The notes below the pieces were generated by a model that searched no databases, was not told the DNA's origin, and saw only the letters and a list, made by a program, of their open reading frames with translations. Positions 1 to 7,019 of a stretch of 12,188 nt of DNA are shown here, one piece after another. The first letter of the stretch is position 1; each line of letters opens with the position of its first letter. Source of the stretch: Goniomonas avonlea (lineage: Eukaryota; Cryptophyceae; Goniomonadida; Goniomonadaceae); contig QUTJ01031491.1 in assembly GCA_003573635.1 (NCBI GenBank), positions 1 through 12,188 on the forward strand, in the 5' to 3' direction. Both the position numbers and the translations under genes were made by a program.

Positions 1-640
1 GAGAGAGCGAGAGAGAGAATTCAAACCATTCAGGAACCGCTGAGCGGCCACAGATCCGTGAGGGAGGGGGGGGGTGGGGTGACGGGAAGGCGTTGCTTTT
101 GGTTGGGTCGTGGTGGGCGGGTGATGGTGTGTGATTGTGTGAGAGAGGAAGTCCTGACCGCATCACCTGCCAGTGTGCTGCGTTAGAGCATCCACACCGC
201 GCATAGTTTTCGGCATTCTGAATTGGCAAATTGGAGCAGTAGCGGCAGAGTCGTCACGCAAGCATGGCGCCGGGGGTGTGACAGAGCTCACGAGCACCCT
301 GAACGTCGACCACGCGGCGCTTCCTCTCACTGGCAGCAACGCCTCGCTCTTTCAGTCGCAGGGAGCAACGGAGGAGGGAGGGAGGGGCAGAGGGATGCAG
401 CGAGAGGGAGCAGCGGGACCACCGTTGGAACGGCTCCACATTCAACTCTCGTTGATTCTCTGAAGCTACATTGCCCAGCACGGCTGGAGTGTCATGAGCC
501 GTTTCGCTCCCTCTCCCTCTCCTCTGTCTCTGTCGCTGCCTCTCCCTGTTTTTCTGTCTCTCTGACGCTCTGACTCGCTGTTTCTCAGTGTGTATCTCGG
601 TCGCTGCCTCTGTCTCTGTCGCTCGAAACGAACTCCGTCA
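1..640. other. Low-complexity region, probably intron of the RND gene, no exon recognised
   Basis: It lies beyond the donor near 985 on the minus strand, where the next RND exon (luminal loop 2) has not yet been reached. It contains GA and CT-rich runs, a G-rich stretch near 60-80, and TTCAGTCGCAGGGA at about 351 repeated at about 651. I could not find a frame resembling the RND second half, so the intron is probably at least 985 bp. A separate gene cannot be excluded but is not supported. Confidence 0.5.
21..54 (+). repeat. Dispersed 34-bp repeat, copy 1
   Basis: Matches 6546-6579 at 32 of 34 bases, including 25 identical bases in a row. It contains CCGCTGAGCGG, an imperfect palindrome. Both copies are next to GA-rich tracts. 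It may be the edge of an interspersed repeat cut by the window. Confidence 0.7.
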
Positions 641-1015
641 CCCCCCCCCCTTCAGTCGCAGGGACGCCTCCCTCGTCACGCTCCTGTACCCCCTCCCAGC
701 CTCGTGGGCACCTCCCACACGCTCTCTCATCACGCACTCCTCACCTCGCGCCCTCTCGTCACGCACTTGCACCTCCTCCTCGTGGCCATCTCCCAAGCAC
801 TCTCTCACCACGCACTCCTCACCTTGCGCCCTCTCGTCACGCACCTACATCTCCTCCTAGCCTCGTGGGTACCTCCCACACGCTCTCACCACGCACTCCT
901 CAGCGCTCTCTCATCACGCACTCATCACCACCTCCTCCACGTGCTCTCTCACCACTTGCTCCACCACCCGTCCACGCACCTGCACCTCCTCCTTGGACAG
1001 CTCCAGCCTCGTGGC
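640..1015. repeat. Degenerate minisatellite, about 78-bp unit, overlapping an exon end and donor site
   Basis: CCTCGTGG anchors recur at 700, 778, 861 and 1007 (spacing 78, 83, then 146 across a degenerate stretch), with shared CACGCACTCCTCACC and CTCTCGTCACGCAC segments. On the minus strand the copy at 1007 is the end of RND exon 11 (CCACGAGGCTGGAG, then GGAGGTGCAG) with its GTGCGT donor. The other copies are intronic. Confidence 0.75.
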
Positions 1016-2374
1016 CACCACCCACGCGCACAGCACCAACGCAAGGGCAAACACCAGCAGCACCCCGGCAGAGCGCCACTTGTTGCCCACGATAAAGGTG
1101 TTGAACCTCCCGGAGAGGAAGTCGCGGGTGAGGGAGGACACGCGACGCATGGGGTGCTTGCTGTCGTCTGACGGCGGGACGAAGGTCCCCGGAGCCGACG
1201 ACAGAGGGCGGTCTGGGTCTGCGATGCGGGGGGTCTCCAGCGAGGTGAACCGCCGCTGCCACAACCCTTGTCAGGCTATATGGAGCGCGAGCAGCGTACG
1301 CACACAAGTCTATCTAGCGAACCATCGCTGCCAGAACCCTTGTCAGGCTATATGGAGCGCGAGCAGCGTACGCACACAAGTCTATCTAGTGAACCATCGC
1401 TGCCAGAACCAGGCTATATGGAGCGCGAGCAGCGTACGCACACAAGTCTATCTGGTGAACCGTCGCTGCCACAACCCTTGTCAGGCTACATGGAGCGGCG
1501 AGCAACGTACGCACACAAGTCTATCTACACCCCGTCCGACTTGAGACCGGCAGTCTAACGCATAGTTTGTATTCGAATCCTATCGCTCGGGAAGCAGCAT
1601 GAGAAACCCGAATAATGACGAACTCTTGGGTCGATTTCGCTGCGGCCCTGACGGATGCCAAGACTGCTGTCCTAACCCAGGTTGCATCAACTCGAAGAGT
1701 CGTTTCAATCGTTGGCTCGACTAAAGGGGGGCGACCGGTCAAACTGGTTACACATTTTCAGAACAGATCAGGAATGCGATCTCGATTGATTACAAACTTG
1801 CGTAACCAGTTTGAGCTGTCGCCCCCCTTAGAAGCAGACAAAAAGGATCTATCTAGCCTTGGTCTTGCAAAACGCCTCGATTCCATGGTTGGGGTCTTAC
1901 CGACAAAAACTCTCGAGCGGCTCGAACAATGGCAGTGCCGAGGAGCTCAGAGGCGACGGTGACAGCGGGGAACCATGTCATCACCATGCAGTAGTTGATG
2001 AAGATTAGGAGAAAGCTGCCCAAGACATCGGCGTCATTTTCACGGGCCAAAACACAGACGCCAGATACAACGCAGAGAGCGACACACGCACATCGACACA
2101 GAGGCACAGACATACCCAAACCTAGTTACATTTCTATCAGCAGGGAGAGAGGGAGGGAGGGAGGGAGGCAAAATACCTGAAGGCCCCAAAAGCTTTGAGT
2201 GCGTCTGCAGGAGACAGCCAAGCACCAATGAATACGGCAGCAGTTGTGAGGGAGGTCACAAGCATGGTCGTGCCTGCCTTGTGGAACACCCCTGCCCACT
2301 CGCGTCAGCCATCGCAGACTCTTTGGCCCAGTGCCCGTACAAATGAGGCGGTCCACGTCAGGGACGGTGTGCGT

Positions 2375-2425
<51 letters not shown>

Positions 2426-2498
2426 AACAGCGACGCACAAATGAGGCGGTCGACGTGGGGGGCAGCGTGCGTACACACACACACACGCACACACACAC

Positions 2499-2552
<54 letters not shown>

Positions 2553-5032
2553 GGACAGACAGACAGACAGACAGACGGACAGACAGACAGGCCAGCGACG
2601 CACAAATGAGGCGGTCGACGTGGGGGGCAGCGTGCTTGCTCAGCTTCCAGTGGTCGCTCACAATGAAGATGTCGTCGGCGCCGATGCCAAGAATAATAAA
2701 TATGCTTAGGAGGTTGAGCACCCCGAAGAACTCGAAACCAAGCACGTAGGTGTAGGCAAAGACCGACGTCCCAATGCTGAGTAGCAGCTGCAAGATGCCG
2801 GCTGTGGGCGCGTTGTCATTGCCGCTGACAGCCGCACAGCAGGCACAAACGAAGGCATCTGCCCGATACCTACAGATGCCACTAAAGGGGGGCGACAGGT
2901 CGAACTGGTTACACATTTTCAAAAGATGTTCTAGTCATTGATTAGAACAGATAAGGATTGTGATCTCGATTGATTACAAAATTGTGTGTAACCAGTTTGA
3001 GCTGTAGCCCCCCTTAGCAGCTGTGCAAAACATTGCCGCTGACAGCCCAGACGATCTCTCAACGATTCGGCAGCAGTTCGAGGTCTGTGTCTGTGTGTGT
3101 GTCTGTGTCTGAACCGTATTTGGGAGGAAACCGGCCACTTTTGTGGTCTCGAACAGTGGGTCAGACGAGACACGACGGCCCGCTCAGCCGCACAGCAGGC
3201 ACAAAAGACGGCATCTGACCGATACCTACAGATGCCACTAGCAGCTGTGCAAAGCAAGTGTGCGTTGTTTGACCGATACCTACAGAAGGCAGGGTGTTGA
3301 TTTGGGTGAGTGGGGGTACATCAGGTTGTATTTCGACAAGTAAGAGACCCAAGGGGCAAGGTTTTGGTTCATTTCGCGTGTGACAACAGGCAAGTCGCGA
3401 CGATACACAGGCACACCACCCACGGTCGGGACAATACATACACAGGCACAACACACACGGTCGGGACAATACATACACACGCACACCACCCACGGTCGGG
3501 ACAATACATACACACCACACACCGCCGGGACAATACATACACAGGCGCAACACACGGTAGGGACAACACATACACAGTCACAAAACACACGAGCGCGTCA
3601 ACAGGTCAATGAGGATGAGGCGGGCCATACGGACTGTGTGTGCGTGGTAAACGTGAGTGTCGGCGTACCTAGAGCCAGAAAAAGGGAGGCAGTGTGCAGC
3701 CACATCAACCCGCCGATTGTGAAAAGAGCGCACAGCGCCACGATGGCATCGTGTCCGAGACTGTCAAGCAGCTGCGGACGGCGCGTGTCAGGGCACCGGA
3801 CAGGGACACTGCGAGGGAAGAAGCGCGCACAAACAGGCAGCGGGGAATGTGCAGTGGTTGGACAAAGAGGCCAGGGCAACCACCTCAATCATGCTGAGTT
3901 CCCCCCCGTAGAAGACGACGTTGATGCCACCATCGAGCTGTTTCGTGCTGTGAAGAAGAGGATACAGCTCGTCCTTCAAGAACGACTCGAACGTAGCTGA
4001 CTGCAAGGCAAGTGTCAGTGCACGCACTGTTTTCTTCACTGAGTGAACATGTTCCAACCAACGAGTAGTTCCCACCTGTTCTGCCCACCGGTCGTTGGTG
4101 TCAGCGTATCTGTCCAAATATCAGCAACTCAAAATCGGAAAGGTACCTCAATAAAGAAGCATCAAACAACCAATCATATATACCCGGAAAGAGGAAACCC
4201 GAAGGTGACTTCTGTCCGCAGAATTCGGCTGAAAAGCGAATCCAACGAAAACTTCTTATCAAAGAACCAATGCAACCCCCATTTAGCCAGCTTTGCAAGC
4301 ACCTGCGCTCGACTTTAACCGCGATGTTCACCTTCGAGAAACGGCAGTTACCGTTTCCAGGTCCGAGGCCTGCAATGGGGACCCAAAGAGCTGTAGTGCC
4401 GAATAAATGTTTTCACCTACGAGGCAACAATCAATATATAGATCCTGCATTCATCAAATAATCCCTTACATCTCTGCCCGTTTGCATATTCCGGAGCTAA
4501 ACAAACTGTCTGATAAGAAGGCAGCGCAACGATCGACTCTTCAAAGTCTCGTATCCTTGCCAGACGGTCGACTTCCAAGATGTTCCCGGGTTTCTGGCGA
4601 AAGTCGAATCACTTACGGGTGGACGCGCGCACATTAAAACAATGCTGGACACACCTCAACGTAATAAATAATGTGAACATATTTTTGCGTGTTGCGGCGC
4701 TCTGCAACCCACAACAAGCGACGCCCGGAGCGAGTTTCGGAATCTTTTGGACGCTGGAACCAGCCATGGCCATATTTTGCGTCTGCTACCGCACCCTGCA
4801 TGCCATCGTAGCGCTCCACAGCATCGTTGCCCCGAACTTTGAACTTCGTGAAGTCAAGATCTATTCTGGGTGGTTTCGCGACGGCAACCGCGGTGAATAT
4901 GACTGGGAGCACAGAAAACGCGAAGACAGAAATAAAAGGATGATTTTGAACAAAGCGAACACCGCGCTTGTGAGGCCACTCGTCGCGTTCGGGAAGGGCA
5001 GGGTGAGCATCAACGACGCTCCCCGTCTCCAT
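986..5032 (-). CDS. Patched/Dispatched-like RND protein with sterol-sensing domain, 3' end outside window
   Basis: Polytopic membrane protein of the Patched/Dispatched/NPC1-type RND superfamily; the substrate is probably a sterol or lipid but cannot be read from sequence. Exons in coding order: 5032-4655, 4593-4429, 4390-4352, 4302-4184, 4109-4076, 4000-3884, 3771-3669, 2801-2604, 2291-2177, 2015-1901, 1255-986 (or to 980). All junctions are GT-AG and all phases agree, giving about 551 residues. TM1 is at about 32-52. A luminal domain with Cys and an FGFPLSGY-like segment follows, then the sterol-sensing TM block: WLHTASLFLAL, LNLLSIFIILGIGADD (the acidic pair typical of RND TM4, about 357-362), MLVTSLTTAAVF, and INYCMVMTWFPAV. 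Exon 11 adds the next TM and a LELSKEE segment. The second RND half should lie left of the window. The start ATG has an in-frame TGA three codons upstream. The join 4429/4390 is the least certain: a stronger GTAAGG donor at 4469 gives no good continuation. Confidence 0.88.
1244..1531. repeat. Minisatellite of four 72-bp units overlapping an acceptor site
   Basis: CTGCC anchors recur at 1256, 1328, 1400 and 1466; the third unit lacks six bases. The core GGCTATATGGAGCGCGAGCA is almost unchanged between units. On the minus strand each unit contains GGCAG followed by CG(A/G)(T/C)GGTTC(A/G)C, that is, the acceptor and first bases of RND exon 11. The spacing is nearly 72, a multiple of three, which explains the long plus-strand open frame here; I do not regard that frame as coding. 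Confidence 0.85.
1724..1828. mobile_element. MITE copy 1 (105 bp, TA target duplication), in an RND-gene intron
   Basis: A non-coding inverted-repeat element. The left end AAGGGGGGCGAC...TCAAACTGGTTAC is matched inverted by the right end GTAACCAGTTTGA...GTCGCCCCCCT, about 27 bp with few mismatches. TA flanks both sides (1722-1723 and 1829-1830). Both the TA duplication and the short size are typical of Tc1/mariner-related MITEs. It lies in the 645-bp intron 1256-1900 of the RND gene. Confidence 0.8.
2341..2635. repeat. Compound repeat: triplicated exon-end/donor segment separated by AC, AG and ACAG microsatellites
   Basis: A 42-bp block at 2594-2635 (32 bases of RND exon 8 plus 10 intron bases, minus strand) is repeated exactly at 2429-2470 and, degenerate, from about 2338. 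Between the copies lie (AC)n near 2375-2390, (AG)n at 2391-2424, (AC)n at 2473-2498 and a long (ACAG)n at about 2500-2590. On the minus strand these read as GT, CT and CTGT tracts inside the intron. Confidence 0.9.
2817..3250. repeat. Duplicated intron segment, one copy with a MITE
   Basis: GCCGCACAGCAGGCACAAA-(..)-GGCATCTG-CCGATACCTACAGATGCCACTA at 2832-2884 recurs at 3186-3240, and the following GCAGCTGTGCAAA recurs at 3017 and 3241. CATTGCCGCTGACAGCC at 2817 recurs at 3031. GACCGATACCTACAGA appears once more at about 3270. All copies are in intron 2802-3668 of the RND gene. Confidence 0.8.
2885..3014. mobile_element. MITE copy 2 (130 bp) of the same family, with a matching empty site at 3239-3240
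   Basis: Same terminal inverted repeats and core (GATCTCGATTGATTACAAA) as copy 1, with about 24 extra internal bases that form a hairpin (GTTCTA...TAGAAC, near 2928-2948). TA at 2883-2884 and 3015-3016. The flanks GATGCCAC and GCAGCTGTGC occur joined as GATGCCACTAGCAGCTGTGC at 3231-3250, an uninterrupted copy, which proves the insertion limits. It lies in the 867-bp intron 2802-3668 of the RND gene. Confidence 0.85.
3405..3590. repeat. Minisatellite, 30-35-bp unit, about five copies
   Basis: CGGTCGGGACAATACATACA and close variants recur at about 3423, 3458, 3493, 3523 and 3555 (spacing 35, 35, 30, 32), separated by CA-rich linkers. It lies in intron 2802-3668 of the RND gene, within 80-260 bp of the donor at 3668. 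Confidence 0.85.
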
Positions 5033-5243
5033 TTTTCCTCAACCCCACCCAACGAGCGAGAGGCACGGCTGCCTGATTAGAAAATTTGGGCATTATTTCG
5101 CCCGATCAAAGATCGTACATCCGTCTAACCAAGTTCAACGGATGGGAAAAAGCATCCACTGGTGGCACTGGATCGCGCTCGTGCTCTAGCAGAGCTCGCT
5201 AGCCGCTGGTATCTATCTGCATACGAACAGTCGGTGTTTCGCC
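5033..5243. promoter_or_regulatory. Divergent intergenic promoter region, RND gene / zinc-knuckle gene
   Basis: The 211 bp between two opposed start codons must hold the 5' UTRs and probably both promoters. I see no TATA box at a convincing position. A small inverted repeat, CGATC-AAA-GATCG, lies at 5103-5115, but one such repeat is expected by chance in this length. Confidence 0.5.
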
Positions 5244-5960
5244 ATGAGCGACGAAAGCACTCTCTCGCGCGCGGATCGCCTCAAGGCGATCCGCGAAAAA
5301 GCTGCGGCTGCGCGAAGTGCCAACACCGCTGCATCCAACGAAGAAACAAGTCAACGAAAGCTCCCACCTCCACCCGAAGAGTCAGCTACTCCAGCAGCGT
5401 CTCGGAGTACTTTCGCTCCGGGGTTTTACACAATGATGTCGACGTACCAGGCGCCGACATCTGTTCCTGATTTAACCATAGACCCAGATGAACCGCGTTC
5501 GGTGGAAGCCGCCCCTGTCGAGTTTAATCCCCCCCCTCCACCACCTCCTCCGATGCAGCAGCTCCCAGATTCTTTTACAGGTCGAATGCCTACTTTGCAA
5601 CACAACACACAAGGTCCTCCTCGATATTCTCCATATGGTGGTCAAGGTCGAGATAATCGGGGTGCGGGTGGAACAGGGCGGGGCGGAGGTGGTCGGGGGG
5701 CGTGTTTCAACTGCGGACAAGAAGGACACATGTCGCGACAATGTCCCGGAGGCAGGGGCGGCGGGAGGGGTCGGGGTGCGGGAAGAGGAGGGTTCGATCC
5801 AACAGCTTATTGTTCCTCTGCTCTTGAAGACCCTTGGGCCGGTTTGCCAGGAGCTGAGATCAACCCAACATCCCCAATCGTCGTGCAGCGTTCCAGCGCC
5901 GCACAACCCGCTGCGCCCAGTATGGCTCAGTCCGGTTTTCAATCAGGCGGTAACCTGTAG
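5244..5960 (+). CDS. Single CCHC zinc-knuckle protein with RGG boxes and polyproline
   Basis: A 238-residue protein, probably an RNA- or single-strand-nucleic-acid-binding factor. Residues 1-40 are charged and Ala-rich and could form a helix. Residues 41-95 are Pro/Ser/Thr-rich, and 96-103 is an eight-proline run. Gly/Arg-rich RGG stretches at 133-153 and 170-183 flank one zinc knuckle, C154-X2-C157-X4-H162-X4-C167 (CFNCGQEGHMSRQC). The tail (184-238) is low in complexity and contains an EDPWAGL segment. Zinc knuckles with RGG boxes are known in CNBP/GIS2-like and splicing-related proteins, but those usually carry several knuckles, so no symbol is given. The start ATG has a good context (GCCATGA). 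The frame is intact in one exon. The stop lies directly after a good donor-like GGTAAC at 5950, so a further exon is possible. Confidence 0.8.
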   Translation: MSDESTLSRADRLKAIREKAAAARSANTAASNEETSQRKLPPPPEESATPAASRSTFAPGFYTMMSTYQAPTSVPDLTIDPDEPRSVEAAPVEFNPPPPPPPPMQQLPDSFTGRMPTLQHNTQGPPRYSPYGGQGRDNRGAGGTGRGGGGRGACFNCGQEGHMSRQCPGGRGGGRGRGAGRGGFDPTAYCSSALEDPWAGLPGAEINPTSPIVVQRSSAAQPAAPSMAQSGFQSGGNL

Positions 5961-6545
5961 CATAGCTTGTTTCAAGCGCGCCTCCTTTGTACCAGGATAT
6001 TGATCCCGCATGGTTTTCTGGATCGCTCACCGAACTGCTGTCTCGTGATTGCAGTTTCGACTCACCGGCGAGACGCATCAGCGAGTGCTGAAGTTGGCCT
6101 CCTGATCGACTTCGCATCTCAAACGGCTTGAGTGACAGCACTGAGCCACTGAGATTCGGACCGCTGCCATGCTTTGTTGGTGCGGTGCGTGGTGGTGGTG
6201 GACTTGGTGGTGGGGTGCGTTCTGGTGGCTCCGCGGTTCCCCAAACACCCTAAAGTGGAATCCTCCGAAAACACCAGCGTCGATTGCGAACGTTACGGCG
6301 TGGTATCTAGGGGTGCCTCTTTGTTCTGGATGAGCGCGCGTGGAATGCAGACGCGCAGTGCGTGTGTTGGCTCTCCGGTAAATGGAAGGTTCCACTTGCG
6401 GGTGCAAGTCTCACGCAAACTGGGCGCGTGTGGTTTCTTGATGTTGTCTCTTCCAAAGCCAGCCAAACTGTCGTCACCTGAGCTAACCGCCAGCAGTCTA
6501 CACGGCAGTGAGAAGAGCCACGAGGGAGACCGGGGGGGGAGGGAG

Positions 6546-6579
6546 TCAAGCCAGTCAGGAACCGCTGAGCGGCCACAGA
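6546..6579 (+). repeat. Dispersed 34-bp repeat, copy 2
   Basis: Second copy of the 21-54 sequence, in the intergenic region 5961-7019, followed at once by a GA-rich microsatellite. The surrounding sequences outside the 34 bp differ apart from GA richness. Confidence 0.7.
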
Positions 6580-6638
6580 CCCCTAGGGGCGAGAGGGAGA
6601 GGGAGAGAGAGAGGGAGAGAGAGAGGAAGAGTCGATAC
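6580..6638 (+). repeat. GA-rich microsatellite
   Basis: Impure (GA)n and GGGAGA runs between the dispersed repeat and the duplicated GAGTCGATACT. No coding sense on either strand. Confidence 0.7.
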
Positions 6639-6966
6639 TAACTCGAGTCGATACTCTTCCTCCTGTGACTGCTGGCTCATCTCAGACGTCAAACTAAATT
6701 CCGTTCAGCTCACTAGGCCCCGCTTTTTTGTATCTAATTCGTCACTTTCAAGGAGGATCCCTCAAGTTTGTCTCGTTTTTTTGTTTTTTGTTGATTTTAT
6801 GCCCAAGAATCGATCAAGGGCGGCCTGCATGATTATTCAGTCATGCGGTCGACGGAACAAGACAATAGTGAAGTGTTCCGAAACTGATGCAAGTTGATGG
6901 ATGAGCTCAGTCAGGTGAGGCTTGGTTGCTTTGTTTCGGCGGATTTTTAGCGTCTTGTTTCTTTGA

Positions 6967-6972
6967 TTTATT
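6967..6972 (-). terminator. AATAAA polyadenylation-signal-like hexamer for the NudC gene
   Basis: AATAAA on the minus strand, about 48 bp past the NudC stop codon. The position is right for a 3' UTR signal. Whether this organism uses AATAAA is unknown, as none lies close behind the other two complete genes' stops. Confidence 0.35.
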
Positions 6973-7019
6973 GTGAGGTCATGTTTGGAGAGCTCGAAGT
7001 TGCGCCATTCTCAGAGACA

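Larger units (their letters stand above)
5961..7019. other. Convergent intergenic region, no supported gene
   Basis: This is 1.06 kb between the stop codons of two converging genes. It holds the 3' UTRs, a possible extra exon of the zinc-knuckle gene (5996-6091), a GT-rich stretch near 6180-6230, a 34-bp dispersed repeat (6546-6579), a GA-rich microsatellite (6580-6638) and a duplicated GAGTCGATACT. Several open frames exist here (for example 6174-6641 and 6508-6897), but their proteins are low complexity and match no family I recognise. Confidence 0.6.

Noticed and set aside
590-1171. 193-residue plus-strand open frame rich in His, Leu and Pro
   Set aside because: It covers the degenerate minisatellite and antisense of RND exon 11, with no recognisable domain.
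1268-1558. Plus-strand open frame encoding tandem GYMEREQRTHTSLS repeats, like a repeat surface protein
   Set aside because: The 72-bp unit is a multiple of three, which keeps any open frame open. The region lies inside a well-supported minus-strand intron and includes that gene's acceptor.
1528-1600. tRNA-like T-loop (TATTCGAATCC) suggesting a tRNA or tRNA-derived SINE
   Set aside because: The flanking bases do not form a T stem, and no matching anticodon arm or acceptor stem can be drawn on either strand.
2195-2749. Plus-strand open frame with DRQT repeats and minus-strand frame with CLSV repeats
   Set aside because: Both are translations of the ACAG/CTGT, AC and AG microsatellites. Only the minus-strand frame could matter, and then only if the inner donor is used.
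3369-3590. Minus-strand Cys/Val-rich frames (VYVLSRP repeats)
   Set aside because: Translations of the 30-35-bp minisatellite within an intron, open in all three frames because of its composition.
3380-3600. CRISPR-like array at 3405-3590
   Set aside because: Units are contiguous and degenerate with CA-rich linkers that are not unique spacers, and the DNA is from a eukaryotic intron.
6508-6897. 129-residue plus-strand frame in the intergenic region
   Set aside because: It runs through the dispersed repeat and GA microsatellite, has no domain, and no sensible exon partners.
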